The notes: a model not told the origin generated them from the letters alone. Positions 1-8,219 are shown, numbered from the stretch's first letter. The stretch is 64,000 nucleotides of DNA from Pseudonocardia sp. SCN 73-27 (GCA_001725415.1 MEGH01000013.1:62001-126000), one strand, 5' to 3'. Numbers and translations: made by a program.

Positions 1-100
1 GCGGATCGAGGTCCTGACAGGCGGAGAGGAACGTCGTGGCCAGGCCGATCACGAGCGCCGCCGCCACGGCCCGTCCCGACACCCGTCGCCTGCTGCTCAC
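1..100 (-). CDS. Lipoprotein precursor, N-terminal fragment cut by the window edge
   Basis: Reading the minus strand from a GTG at 100-98 gives MSSRRRVSGRAVAAA followed by a hydrophobic stretch and the lipobox LSAC near residues 25-28, then QDLDP before the window ends. An Arg-rich n-region, a hydrophobic h-region and a lipobox Cys are the marks of a signal peptidase II (Lgt/LspA) substrate, so the mature protein should be anchored to the outer face of the membrane. It is transcribed away from ndk. Nothing of the mature domain is visible, so the function cannot be assigned. Confidence 0.55.
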   Translation of the reverse strand, partial: MSSRRRVSGRAVAAALVIGLATTFLSACQDLDP

Positions 101-184
101 AACCCTGTCCAACGAGCGGGCCCGCGGGCGGTGGTGGGGCCGAACAGGTGACGGGGTCGTACCGGGCGTGCCCGGGCGCGTCGA

Positions 185-190
185 TACCCT
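185..190 (+). promoter_or_regulatory. Leaderless -10 box of ndk (TACCCT)
   Basis: TACCCT fits the actinobacterial -10 pattern TAnnnT and lies 6 nt before the GTG of ndk at 197, so the transcript should start at or next to the start codon. No Shine-Dalgarno sequence is present. No clear -35 was seen. Confidence 0.5.
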
Positions 191-196
191 GACGCG

Positions 197-607
197 GTGA
201 CTGAACGCACCCTGGTCCTCGTCAAGCCCGACGGCGTCGAGCGCCGCCTCATCGGCGAGGTCGTCTCGCGCATCGAGCGCAAGGGCCTCACGCTCGTGGC
301 GCTCGACCTGCGCACGGTCGATCGTGAGCTCGCCTCCCAGCACTACGCCGAGCACGACGGCAAGCCCTTCTTCGAGTCGCTGCTCGAGTTCATCACCTCC
401 GGTCCGGTCCTCGCGGCCGTCGCCGAAGGCCCCCGTGCCATCTCCGCCTGGCGCCAGCTCGCCGGCGGCACCGACCCTGTCGACAAGGCCGCCCCCGGCA
501 GCATCCGCGGCGACTTCGGCCTCGAGGTGCAGTACAACCTCGTCCACGGCTCGGACTCGCCCGAGTCCGCCGCGCGCGAGATCAAGCTGTGGTTCCCGAA
601 CCTCTGA
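197..607 (+). CDS. ndk: Nucleoside diphosphate kinase
   Basis: Transfers the terminal phosphate of ATP to nucleoside diphosphates through a phosphohistidine. The 136-residue product has the normal length for actinobacterial Ndk. It begins [20 protein letters not shown], the conserved beta-1 and nucleotide-site segment, and carries the active-site motif NLVHGSD near residues 115-121, whose His is the phospho-acceptor. The GTG at 197 is fixed by the family N-terminus and by a TACCCT box 6 nt upstream, which implies a leaderless mRNA. The next gene begins within its last 19 bases, so the two are probably co-transcribed. Cytosolic housekeeping enzyme. Confidence 0.97.
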   Translation: MTERTLVLVKPDGVERRLIGEVVSRIERKGLTLVALDLRTVDRELASQHYAEHDGKPFFESLLEFITSGPVLAAVAEGPRAISAWRQLAGGTDPVDKAAPGSIRGDFGLEVQYNLVHGSDSPESAAREIKLWFPNL

Positions 608-1119
608 GCCTGACAGCGCACGTCGTCGCCGACCCGGGTGCCGAGCTCGCCGAGGCCTTCGCCTCGCTGTGGGTCGAGGTCACCCGGGTCGGCGGCGCCG
701 TCGGCTTCCCCGCCGACGCCCGCGAGGGCGACATCCGCGCCCTCGCCGCCCGCACCGTCGGCGACGTCCGTGCCGGCAGCCTGAAGATGGTCGTGGCGGG
801 GGAGCCCTCGCAGCTGCTCGGCGTCGTCTTCCTGCGGCCCGGCACCGGCCCCGTCGTCTCGCACCGCGCCGAGATGATCAGGCTGATGGTCGACCCCGAC
901 GCCCAGGGCTCCGGCCTGGGCACGATGCTGATCGACGCCGCCATCCGTCTCGCCGGCGACCTCGGCCTCGACCAGCTCCTCGCCTCCGCCCGCGGCGGCA
1001 CCGGCCTGCCCGGCTTCTACGTCGCCAGGGGCTGGACGGAGGTCGGCTGCTTCCCCGCCGCGCTGCGCGTCGGCGACGAGCTCCGCGACGAGCACTGGCT
1101 CCAGTTCCGCATCCGCTGA
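589..1119 (+). CDS. GNAT-family N-acetyltransferase
   Basis: A 176-residue single-domain acetyltransferase. The acetyl-CoA-binding motif A is visible as [21 protein letters not shown] around residues 100-120 (the Q-x-x-G-x-G pattern), followed by a [11 protein letters not shown] segment typical of the C-terminal half of the fold. The start GTG at 589 overlaps the end of ndk by 19 nt in another frame; no good alternative start lies before residue 28. The acceptor substrate cannot be read from sequence. Overlap with ndk suggests translational coupling. Confidence 0.85.
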   Translation: MVPEPLSLTAHVVADPGAELAEAFASLWVEVTRVGGAVGFPADAREGDIRALAARTVGDVRAGSLKMVVAGEPSQLLGVVFLRPGTGPVVSHRAEMIRLMVDPDAQGSGLGTMLIDAAIRLAGDLGLDQLLASARGGTGLPGFYVARGWTEVGCFPAALRVGDELRDEHWLQFRIR

Positions 1120-1426
1120 CGCCCGGCCGAGGACGTTCGTCGCCGACGGGCCCTGACTCGGCCCTGGCCGCCGCGCGCGTTTCTGGACGCCGCGGGGTCT
1201 GTGCGGGGCGTCGGCACCCGCGCGGCAAGTCGGGGGTCGGGCAGGAACCGCCGGCGGCACGGCCGGCGCCTCGCCTGCGCGCCGGACGGCGACCCGAGAA
1301 CCCGCACGGCAGGCCGGAGAACGCGGTGCGGCTGCGCAACCGGGCGACGGCGCCGGTACCGGCGCCGGCCTGGCCGGCTCGCCCCGGCGGGTGGTGATCG
1401 CTGCGCGTCCTGTCGGTGTGTCGGGT
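1120..1426. other. Intergenic stretch without a recognisable gene
   Basis: About 300 bases between the GNAT gene and the ABC exporter promoter. Open frames here show the Arg/Pro/Ala-rich composition of random GC-rich sequence and no family motif. It contains a perfect 18-bp palindrome, GGCGCCGGTACCGGCGCC, at 1349-1366. No terminator with a T-tract was seen. Confidence 0.5.
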
Positions 1427-1432
1427 TACGGT
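1427..1432 (+). promoter_or_regulatory. Leaderless -10 box of the ABC exporter (TACGGT)
   Basis: TACGGT matches TAnnnT and ends 6 nt before the GTG at 1439. This favours 1439 over the upstream GTG at 1391 as the start, because a promoter at this place would leave the longer frame without its first codons. Confidence 0.5.
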
Positions 1433-1438
1433 CTGGTC

Positions 1439-2362
1439 GTGTCCGACGCGCTCGTCCAGGCCCGAGGCCTGCGCAAGAGTTTCGGCGCGTTCGAGGCGGT
1501 CCGGGGGATCGATGTCGATGTCGCGCCCGGTGAGGTCTTCGGCTTCCTCGGCCCCAACGGGGCGGGGAAGTCGTCGACGATGCGGATGATCGCGTGCGTC
1601 TCGCCGCGCTCGGCGGGGACGTTGTCGGTGCTGGGCATGGACCCGGGGTCCGACGGGCCCCGCATCCGCGCCCGGATCGGTGTGGTCCCGCAGCTCGACA
1701 ACCTGGACGCCGAGCTGTCGGTGCGGGAGAACCTGGAGATCTACGGCCGCTACTTCGGGCTGCCGCGTCGGCACGTGCGGGAGAAGGCGACGGAGCTGCT
1801 GGAGTTCGCGCAGCTCACCGAGCGGGCAGGCGACACGGTCGAGGAGCTGTCGGGCGGGATGAAGCGCCGGCTCACGATCGCGCGGTCGTTGGTGAACGAC
1901 CCGGAGCTGCTGCTGCTCGACGAGCCGACCACGGGGCTCGATCCACAGGCCCGGCACCTGTTGTGGGACAGGCTGTACCGGCTCAAGCGCGAGGGTGTCA
2001 CGCAGATCGTGACGACGCACTACATGGACGAGGCGGAGCAGCTGTGCGACCGGCTCGTCGTCATGGACGGCGGGGTGATCGCGGCGGAGGGGGCGCCGGC
2101 GGAGCTGATCGGCCGGTACTCCACGCGGGAGGTGCTGGAGCTGCGGTTCGACCCGGAGCACCGGCCCTCGGCGGCGGCGTTGGAGCGCCATGCCGACCGG
2201 GTGGAGGAGCTGCCCGACCGGTTCCTGCTCTACACCTCGGACGGTGAGCGCACCCAGGGCGATGTCGTCGGCGCGGGATTCGTGCCGCTCTCGTCGCTGG
2301 TGCGGCGCTCGTCGCTGGAGGACGTGTTCCTGCGGCTCACGGGCCGGACGTTGGTCGACTGA
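1439..2362 (+). CDS. ABC transporter ATP-binding protein (DrrA-like)
   Basis: Nucleotide-binding subunit that powers a two-permease ABC-2 exporter. The 307-residue protein has Walker A GPNGAGKS (about 38-45), a Q-loop around VVPQLDN, the signature ELSGGMKRR (about 137), Walker B with LLLLDEPTTGLD (about 155-165) and the switch His in TTHYMDEAE. A C-terminal extension of about 90 residues follows, as in drug exporters of the DrrA type. GTG at 1439 is chosen because homology begins there and a -10 box sits 6 nt upstream; a longer frame opens at 1391. The stop overlaps the next gene's start by one base, so the three genes form an operon. The exported substrate is unknown. Confidence 0.93.
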   Translation: MSDALVQARGLRKSFGAFEAVRGIDVDVAPGEVFGFLGPNGAGKSSTMRMIACVSPRSAGTLSVLGMDPGSDGPRIRARIGVVPQLDNLDAELSVRENLEIYGRYFGLPRRHVREKATELLEFAQLTERAGDTVEELSGGMKRRLTIARSLVNDPELLLLDEPTTGLDPQARHLLWDRLYRLKREGVTQIVTTHYMDEAEQLCDRLVVMDGGVIAAEGAPAELIGRYSTREVLELRFDPEHRPSAAALERHADRVEELPDRFLLYTSDGERTQGDVVGAGFVPLSSLVRRSSLEDVFLRLTGRTLVD

Positions 2363-3195
2363 TGGCGGCTCCCACGGTGACCGTCGCACGATCGACGGGC
2401 CGCGCCCCGACCGCGCTGGGCGGGGTGGGGCGCGTCGTCGAACATCATTGGCGGTGGTACCGGCGCAACTGGCGGGCGACGGCGGTGTCGTCGATCCTGC
2501 AGCCGCTGCTGTTCCTGCTGGCGTTCGGTGTGGGGTTCGGCGCCCTGGTGGGCAGCGGGCCGCAGGCGGCGGCCGCGACGGGTGGGGTGCCGTACCTGGT
2601 GTGGCTGGCGCCGGCGTTGCTGGCGATGTCGGCGGCGCAGAGCGCGGCGTTCGACTCGACGTACCCGATCCTGTCGGGCTTCAAGTGGCAGCGCATCTAC
2701 CTGGCGATGTCGGCGGGCCCGATCACGGGCGCGCAGGTGGGGCTCGGTGTGCTGGCGTGGACCGGGATGAAGATGTTCTGGTCCGGCGCGGTGTACGTGG
2801 TCGTCATCGCCATCTTCGGCGGGGTGCAGGGCCCGGGGATCATCGTGTCGTTGCTGGCGGCGCTGCTCACGGGGCTTGCGGTGGCGTCGTTGATCACGGC
2901 GTTCGCGGCCACGGTGGAGAACGAGGGCAACGCGTTCAGCGCGCTGTTCCGGTTCGTCGTCATCCCGATGACGTTGTTCTCCGGCACGTTCTTCCCGGTC
3001 GATCGGCTGCCCGAGTGGGTGCAGCCGGTCGTGTGGATCTCGCCGCTGTGGCACGGCACGGAGGTCGCGCGGGGCGCAGCGCTGGGCACGTGGCAGCTGC
3101 TGCCCACGCTGGGGCATCTCGCGGTGCTGGTGGGGCTGCTCGTCGTCGGCAGCGTGCTGGTGGCGCGGCTGTTCACCCGGAGGCTGGCCACGTGA
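2362..3195 (+). CDS. ABC-2 type permease, first subunit
   Basis: Integral membrane half of the exporter, 277 residues. About six hydrophobic segments are visible: one near residue 45 (SILQPLLFLLAFGVGFGALV), then others near 75, 130, 160, 195 and a last one near 245-265. It shows the ABC-2 family pattern, with an AQSAAFDST segment after the second helix and the LFSGTFFPVDRLPEW loop. ATG at 2362 overlaps the ATPase stop by one base. It is a paralogue of the next gene (both share the FDSTY motif), so a heterodimeric channel is likely. Confidence 0.9.
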   Translation: MAAPTVTVARSTGRAPTALGGVGRVVEHHWRWYRRNWRATAVSSILQPLLFLLAFGVGFGALVGSGPQAAAATGGVPYLVWLAPALLAMSAAQSAAFDSTYPILSGFKWQRIYLAMSAGPITGAQVGLGVLAWTGMKMFWSGAVYVVVIAIFGGVQGPGIIVSLLAALLTGLAVASLITAFAATVENEGNAFSALFRFVVIPMTLFSGTFFPVDRLPEWVQPVVWISPLWHGTEVARGAALGTWQLLPTLGHLAVLVGLLVVGSVLVARLFTRRLAT

Positions 3196-4016
3196 GCGCG
3201 CCGACGGTCCCGGCCGTGCCGTCGGTGTGGCGGCTGCTGCCCGCGGGCAGCTACGCCGGCCGCGCCCGGATGATGATGGTGCGCTCGGCCACGGCGTCGC
3301 GGCGGACGTGGCCGGCGTTCGTGTCGGGCTTCTTCGAGCCGGTTTTCTACCTGCTCGCGATGGGGACGGGGCTGGGCTCGCTGGTCGGCGACCTGCCGGG
3401 CCCGGACGGGCAGCCGATCTCGTACGCGGCGTTCATCGCGCCGGGGCTGCTGGCGGCGTCGGCGATGAACGGCGCGGTGTTCGACTCGACGTACAACGTG
3501 TTCTTCAAGCTGCACTACGCCCGGTTGTACGACTCGATGCTCGCGACGCCGCTGGGCCCGGTCGACGTCGCGCTGGGCGAGATCGGCTGGGCACTGCTGC
3601 GCGGCGGCTTGTACGCGACGGCGTTCCTGTCGGTGATGGCGGGCTTCGGGTTGATCGCGTCGCCCTGGGCGTTGCTCGCGTTGCCGGCGGCCTTGTCGGT
3701 GGCGTTCGCGTTCGCGGCGGTCGGGATGGCGGCGACGTCGTTCATGCGGTCGTGGCAGGACTTCGACCTGGTCACGCTCGCGGTGTTGCCGATGTTCCTG
3801 TTCTCGACGACGTTCTACCCGCTCTCGGTGTACCCGCGGTGGCTGCAGGTCGTCGTCGAGTGCCTGCCGCTCTACCACGCTGTCGAGCTGATGCGGGGCC
3901 TGACGACGGGCGTCGTCGGCCTCGGGCTGCTCGGGCACCTGGGCTACTTCGTGGTCATGGTCGTCGTCGGGGTGGTCGTCGCGTCGCGGCGCCTCGAGAC
4001 TCTGCTCCTGCGCTGA
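3192..4016 (+). CDS. ABC-2 type permease, second subunit
   Basis: Second membrane subunit, 274 residues, starting at a GTG (3192) that overlaps the previous stop in a GTGA tetranucleotide. The N-terminal cytoplasmic part MSAPTVPAVPSVWRLLPAG leads into a first membrane segment at FVSGFFEPVFYLLAMGTGLG. The MNGAVFDSTYNVFFKL segment and the late LFSTTFYPLSVYPRWLQ loop match the first permease, so the pair arose by duplication. Translational coupling across all three genes keeps the ATPase and permeases in step. The same frame is open far upstream (to 2190), but that part overlaps real genes and is rejected. Confidence 0.9.
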   Translation: MSAPTVPAVPSVWRLLPAGSYAGRARMMMVRSATASRRTWPAFVSGFFEPVFYLLAMGTGLGSLVGDLPGPDGQPISYAAFIAPGLLAASAMNGAVFDSTYNVFFKLHYARLYDSMLATPLGPVDVALGEIGWALLRGGLYATAFLSVMAGFGLIASPWALLALPAALSVAFAFAAVGMAATSFMRSWQDFDLVTLAVLPMFLFSTTFYPLSVYPRWLQVVVECLPLYHAVELMRGLTTGVVGLGLLGHLGYFVVMVVVGVVVASRRLETLLLR

Positions 4017-4034
4017 AAGACCTGGTCCGACCCC

Positions 4035-4483
4035 ATGTGGATCACCGACGGGCTCACTGGCACGCGCGTGGTGCCGGCAGCGCGTCGCGAAACGGCTCCG
4101 GGCCGACGGCCACGAGCTGTCCACGCCCGACCTCGCGGGCCACGGCGACAACCACCACCGCAACGCGGCCGACATCGGCCTGAGCACCCACATCGAGGCT
4201 GTCGTCAACCTGCTGCGCAGTCACGCCTCGCCGACGTCGTCCTCGCGGGACATTCCCGAGGCGGCAACGTCATCTCCGGTGCCGCGGATGCGGAGCCGGG
4301 GCGGGCGCGGGGATTCCGCGGACGTTCGTCTGGACCAGCGGCTGAGACCCGAACCCGTTCCTGCAGTTCCGCGACCGGAACGCCGACGATCCGCTGTGGA
4401 CGATCGTCGAGGCCCCGACCGGCCACGACGTCGTGGTCGACGCCCCCGACCTGACAGCGAGGTTGCTCACGTCCCCGGGCTGA
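4035..4483 (+). pseudogene. Decayed alpha/beta-hydrolase (esterase-like) pseudogene
   Basis: Pieces of one alpha/beta-hydrolase are spread over different frames. A first piece reads HWHA, then after a shift WCRQRVAKRLRADGHELS and TPDLAGHGDNHH up to EAVVNLLR (about 4060-4215). Another shift gives ADVVLAGHSRGGNVISGAAD, the nucleophile elbow G-H-S-R-G-G (about 4225-4290). The central cap region is missing. The end reads RTFVWTSG, an in-frame TGA near 4344, then NPFLQFRDRNADDPLWTIVE and the catalytic-His block APTGHDVVVDAP, ending at the stop 4481-4483. The N-terminus, elbow and His block all remain in order, so this is an inactivated gene and not chance similarity. Confidence 0.75.
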
Positions 4484-4488
4484 CCGAG

Positions 4489-4551
4489 CGCCGAGTTCGA
4501 CACCGGACTGGACCGGACCATGATCACCGCAGTCTGATGTCGAACTCGGCG
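4489..4551. repeat. 14-bp perfect inverted repeat, possible convergent terminator
   Basis: CGCCGAGTTCGACA at 4489-4502 and its exact reverse complement TGTCGAACTCGGCG at 4538-4551 flank a 35-nt loop between the pseudogene end and the convergent tetR stop. There is no T-tract, and the long loop is unusual for an intrinsic terminator, so a binding site or relic of an insertion is also possible. Confidence 0.35.
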
Positions 4552-4566
4552 GCGTCGGTCGGGGCG

Positions 4567-5217
4567 TCAGGCGCTGCGGGCCTTCAGCGCGGCGTCGGTG
4601 GCGATGCCGCGGATGGCCATTTCGGCCATCTCGGCGCCGATCTGCTCCGGGGTGAAGGTCCCGCCGGGGCGGAACCAGCGGTAGACCCAGTTCGTCGAGC
4701 CCAGGATCGACAGTGCGGCGAGGCGGGGGTCGAGGTCGGCGCGGACCTCGCCCGCGGCCTGGCCCCGCTCGACGAGGTCGCGGAAGACGCCCTGGTAGGC
4801 GTGCTCGGTGCCGAGGATCTCCTGGCGCCGTTCGGTGGGCAGCGCCGACAGCTCGTGCAGGAACACCGCGGTGGGGACGAGATTGCGGCAGGTGTGCTCG
4901 ACGTGGCCGAGGATCACGCTCTCCAGTTTGTCGAGCGGCCCGCCGGGGACGTCGGCCTTGCCACGCACGACCTCGAGGCCCTGCTTGTGGACGGAGCTGA
5001 TGACGTCGAAGAGCAGGTCCTCCTTGGACTGGATGTAGTAGTAGAGGCTGCCCTTGAGCATGCCGAGGCGGTCGGCGATGTCCTGCAGGGAGGCGCCGTC
5101 GTAGCCTTTCTCGTAGAAGACCTGGGTGGCGACCTCGATGAGCTCGGCCCAGCGTTCCTCCCGAGGCTTGCGTTCACCCCCGGAGCGCCGCGCACTCCGC
5201 CCTGCCGGCTGTCGCAC
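4567..5217 (-). CDS. TetR-family transcriptional repressor of the accessory island
   Basis: A 216-residue TetR protein. After a basic N-terminal tail, the helix-turn-helix lies at about residues 25-70: ELIEVATQVFYEKGYDGAS, then LQDIADRLGMLKGSLYYYI and QSKEDLLFDV. The C-terminal ligand domain, with the WVYRWFRPGGTFTPEQIG segment, resembles TetR proteins that sense acyl-CoA or steroid-type CoA esters such as KstR2 (similarity of pattern only). The GTG at 5217 follows a purine-rich AAGGGGGATCC. The element CTACC-GTTT-GGTAG at 5251-5264 overlaps its own likely -10 (TAGAGT), implying autorepression; related elements stand before the other operons of the island. Confidence 0.9.
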   Translation of the reverse strand: MRQPAGRSARRSGGERKPREERWAELIEVATQVFYEKGYDGASLQDIADRLGMLKGSLYYYIQSKEDLLFDVISSVHKQGLEVVRGKADVPGGPLDKLESVILGHVEHTCRNLVPTAVFLHELSALPTERRQEILGTEHAYQGVFRDLVERGQAAGEVRADLDPRLAALSILGSTNWVYRWFRPGGTFTPEQIGAEMAEMAIRGIATDAALKARSA

Positions 5218-5248
5218 CCGGATCCCCCTTCACGTGAGAATCCTGCCA

Positions 5249-5264
5249 CTCTACCGTTTGGTAG
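5249..5264 (-). promoter_or_regulatory. tetR promoter with operator-like palindrome (site A)
   Basis: CTACC (5251-5255), spacer GTTT, GGTAG (5260-5264). On the minus strand TAGAGT at 5254-5249 is a plausible -10 for tetR, about 35 nt from its GTG, and lies inside the palindrome. Shortest member of a four-site family (see 9466, 12419, 20225). Confidence 0.6.
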
Positions 5265-5392
5265 GTAGGTCGCCGATCACAGCCGGGTGGCCGCGCCGAG
5301 CCGGACACCTCGCCGCCCCGCAGCTCGTTCTCCGAGGCCCGACGCCCCGCCGGTGACGAGCCCGACCCCGCCCTCGATCCGCTCCGTCGCTC

Positions 5393-6226
5393 CTATCGGA
5401 TGTTCGCGCCGGCGTCGACGGGCAGCGTGACGCCGGTGATGTAGCGGGCCTCGTCGCTGGCGAGGAACAGCACGGCGTTGCTGATGTCGATCGGCTCCAC
5501 CCACGGGACGTCCATCGCGTTGAGCGACGTGAACCCCGCCATCGCCTTCTCCTGCGTCGGCTCGGGGTCGCCGGGCGCGAACATGCCCCACGTCCCAGGG
5601 TTCTGGATCATGTGGGTGTCGACGTTGGTCGGGTGCACGGTGTTGACGCGGATGCGTTCGCCGGCGAGCTCGTTGGCCATCGTGCGCATCAGCCCGACCA
5701 TGCCGTGCTTCGCCGCGACGTAGTGCGCGACCTGCATGATCCCCTTGAGTCCACCGATCGAGCTGGTGAAGACCATCGACCCGCCGCCGCGGGCGCGCAG
5801 ATGCGGCAGGGCCGCGGTGGCGGTGTGCCAGACGCCGGTGAGGTTGACGTCCAGCATCTGCTGCCACATCTCCTCGGTGATCTCCCACGACATCCCGTAG
5901 GTCGCGATCCCGGCGTTGGCGACGACGATGTCGATCCCGCCCAGTTCGGCGGCACCGTCGTCGATCGCGGCTCTGAGGTCGTCCGTATTGCGGACGTCGG
6001 CGATCCGCGCCACCGCCCGCCGGCCGGTCTTCTCGACCGACGCGACCGTCTCGTCGAGGTCGTCCGGTGTGGCCAGCGGATACATGTCGACGGTCGAGAG
6101 CGGCGCGCAGGCGTCGACAAGAATGACGTCGGCACCCTCCTCGGCCAGGCGCACCGCGTGGCTGCGGCCCTGCCCGCGCGCGGCACCCGTGATGAGAGCG
6201 ATCTTGTCCCGGACACGTCCTGTCAT
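5393..6226 (-). CDS. Mycofactocin-coupled short-chain dehydrogenase/reductase
   Basis: A 277-residue classical-fold SDR. The cofactor loop TGAARGQGRSHAVRLAEEGA (about 13-32), an insertion with YPLATPDDLDETVASV (about 48-65) and ADVRNTDDL are the pattern of the mycofactocin-associated SDR group, in which NAD(P) is held tightly and electrons leave through the peptide cofactor mycofactocin. The catalytic Ser is in FTSSIGG and the Tyr/Lys pair in HYVAAKHGM. The ATG at 6226 overlaps the ligase stop (TGATG), and the gene ends a four-gene operon starting at the P450 at 9434. Probable role: alcohol-to-ketone oxidation of a pathway intermediate. The alternative is a free-NAD SDR. Confidence 0.85.
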   Translation of the reverse strand: MTGRVRDKIALITGAARGQGRSHAVRLAEEGADVILVDACAPLSTVDMYPLATPDDLDETVASVEKTGRRAVARIADVRNTDDLRAAIDDGAAELGGIDIVVANAGIATYGMSWEITEEMWQQMLDVNLTGVWHTATAALPHLRARGGGSMVFTSSIGGLKGIMQVAHYVAAKHGMVGLMRTMANELAGERIRVNTVHPTNVDTHMIQNPGTWGMFAPGDPEPTQEKAMAGFTSLNAMDVPWVEPIDISNAVLFLASDEARYITGVTLPVDAGANIR

Positions 6227-7797
6227 CAGACCGACCGATCCCGCTCGGCCCAGAAAGGCCGGCGTAGTTCGCGTTTGAGGATCTTCCCGGTGGGGGCTTT
6301 GGGGAGGGCGTCGACGAACTCCACCGACTTCGGCTTCTGGTAGGACGCCAGGTGGTTGCGGGCGGTGTCGATGATCTCGGCCTCGGTCGCGGAGGTCTCG
6401 GGCTTGAGCACGACGAACGCCTTGACCGACTCGCCCCACTCCTCGTCGGGGACACCGATGACCGCGCACTCCAGCACCGCGGGGTGCTGGTTGACGGCCT
6501 CCTCGACCTGGATCGAGTAGATGTTCTCGCCACCGGAGATGATCATGTCCTTCGCTCGGTCGACGATGAACACATAGGAGTCGGAGTCCCAGGTGGCGAC
6601 GTCCCCGGTCCACATCCAGCCGTTGCGCAGGGTCTTCGCGGTGAGGTCGGGCCGGTTGAGGTAGCCGAGCATGTTGGCCTCGGAGCGGACGACGATCTCG
6701 CCCGCGGTTCGACCGTCGCGCGGGACCTCGTTGCCGTCCGGGTCGACCACCCGTACCTCGGTGACGAACCCTTCCCGCCCACACGACATGAGGCGTTCCG
6801 GGTGCACGCCGCGGACCGCGTCGAGGTGGTCCTCCTGGGACAGGAAGCACATCGTCGTGCCCTCGGTCTGGCCGTAGCCCTGGATGAGGGTGCACGGGAA
6901 GTTGTCGAGCGCCGCCTTCACCACCGCCGACGGCATCGGGCCGCCGCCGTACTGGATGTTGCGCAGCGACGAGATGTCGTAGGACGAGAAGCCGGGGACG
7001 GCCATCATCCAGTTGAGCATCGTCGTGATCCCGAGGAAGGCGGAGACCTTCTCCTCCTGGATCAGCTCCAGGGCGGTCTTGGCCTCGAAGTTCATGAGCA
7101 CGAGCGGGCAGCCGTGGCGCATGTAGTTCATCGAGAGCACGACCGGGATGTGGTACATCTGCCCGGTCAGCATGTAGACGTCGGTGGCGACGATCCGTTC
7201 CGCGACGGTCTGGTTGAGCATTCCGAACGACGCGCTGGTGTGCGAGTGCAACGCGCCCTTCGACTCACCCGTGGTTCCGCCGGTGTAGAGGATGAAGAAC
7301 GGGTCGGCGTCGCCGGTCGTCGCGGAGCGCTCGGGCTCGTCGTCGGAGGAGCGGGCGATCAGGTCCTCGTAGCTGCCGTCGCCGCCGGCGCCGTACTGCA
7401 GCCAGGTCGGGACGTCGACGGCGCTCTGCAGCTCCTTGGCGGTGTCGAGCCATTCGTCGGAGACGACGATGGCCTTCGGCGCGGCGTCGGCGATGATCTT
7501 CGTGAGCTCGCCGGGGCCGAGTCGCCAGCTCAACGGTTGCGCGACGAGGCCCGCGCGGCCGGCCGCGTAGTACAGCTCCTGGTACTCGATCGAGTTCTTG
7601 GCCAGGATCGCGACGCGGTCGCCCTTGGCCAGGCCCAACCCGCCGTCACCGGTGCCGGCCAGGCCGTTGGCGAGGCGGCGGACCCGGTCGTCGAGCGTCT
7701 TCCAGCCCATCCGGCGCCCGCTCGGGGCGTCGACGATCGCGTCGCGACCCGGGGTGAGCGCCGCCCACTTCTGGGGAATGCGTCCGATGTTGACCAT
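6226..7797 (-). CDS. AMP-dependent acyl-CoA synthetase (FadD-like)
   Basis: Activates a carboxylic acid with ATP and CoA through an acyl-adenylate. The 523-residue ANL enzyme has the phosphate-binding motif YTGGTTGESKG (about 170-180), the A5 motif GYGQTEGTTM (about 316), the A7 segment MWTGDVATWD (about 395), the hinge DRAKDMIISGGENIYS (about 408-423) and the catalytic Lys in PKAPTGKILKREL near residue 508. Length and motifs are those of medium/long-chain or ring-acid CoA ligases; the acid itself cannot be read. The ATG at 7797 lies 1 nt after the stop of the NTF2-like gene and its own stop overlaps the SDR start, so all are co-translated. Confidence 0.93.
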   Translation of the reverse strand: MVNIGRIPQKWAALTPGRDAIVDAPSGRRMGWKTLDDRVRRLANGLAGTGDGGLGLAKGDRVAILAKNSIEYQELYYAAGRAGLVAQPLSWRLGPGELTKIIADAAPKAIVVSDEWLDTAKELQSAVDVPTWLQYGAGGDGSYEDLIARSSDDEPERSATTGDADPFFILYTGGTTGESKGALHSHTSASFGMLNQTVAERIVATDVYMLTGQMYHIPVVLSMNYMRHGCPLVLMNFEAKTALELIQEEKVSAFLGITTMLNWMMAVPGFSSYDISSLRNIQYGGGPMPSAVVKAALDNFPCTLIQGYGQTEGTTMCFLSQEDHLDAVRGVHPERLMSCGREGFVTEVRVVDPDGNEVPRDGRTAGEIVVRSEANMLGYLNRPDLTAKTLRNGWMWTGDVATWDSDSYVFIVDRAKDMIISGGENIYSIQVEEAVNQHPAVLECAVIGVPDEEWGESVKAFVVLKPETSATEAEIIDTARNHLASYQKPKSVEFVDALPKAPTGKILKRELRRPFWAERDRSV

Positions 7798-7798
7798 G

Positions 7799-8209
7799 TC
7801 AGTAGGGGAGGTCGAGGTAGATGTGCCGGGAGGCGATCAACCACACGTCCCCGGAGCGTACGAGGTCGTCGCGGTACCAGCCGCTCGACAGCACCTGAAC
7901 CGCACCGTTCTCGATCGACAGCAACGTGAGGTTCGCGGTGGTCGACGCGCTGTCGGCGGTCTCGGCGGTGATCACCAGGTTGGAGAGGTTGTGGCGGCGC
8001 TGGTCGGTCTGCGCGACGAGCGAGTCGGCGTGCAGCTTCCGGATCGCGTCGCGGCCCTCGAACGGGCCGATCGTGTCCCCGTCGCGACCGATCTGCATGG
8101 TCATCGTCGCGGTCTCGGTGAACTGTGCCGCGATCAGGTCGACGTCGTCCTCGTCGTAGCCCCACGAGGCCCGCCCCAGGGTGTTCTCGATCTCCGCACG
8201 TGCGCTCAT
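7799..8209 (-). CDS. SnoaL/NTF2-like protein (first of three in the island)
   Basis: A 136-residue cone-shaped NTF2-fold protein. It opens with the long N-terminal helices (EIENTLGRASWGYDEDDVDLIAAQF), has the GPFEGRDAIRKLHADSL turn, then the sheet strands TANLTLLSIENG, LSSGWYRDDLVR and WLIASRHIYLDLPY. Relatives include polyketide cyclases, ketosteroid isomerases and dehydratases, and many with no known reaction. Its ATG at 8209 follows GAGGACCGCC, 10 nt after the P450 stop, and its stop nearly touches the ligase ATG. Given the company it may be an isomerase, hydratase or hydrolase acting on the P450 product. Confidence 0.85.
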   Translation of the reverse strand: MSARAEIENTLGRASWGYDEDDVDLIAAQFTETATMTMQIGRDGDTIGPFEGRDAIRKLHADSLVAQTDQRRHNLSNLVITAETADSASTTANLTLLSIENGAVQVLSSGWYRDDLVRSGDVWLIASRHIYLDLPY

Positions 8210-8219
8210 GGCGGTCCTC

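Noticed and set aside
4035-4454. A 139-codon intact gene
   Set aside because: Only the elbow segment in this frame matches a family; the rest of the hydrolase is in other frames, so it is treated as a pseudogene.
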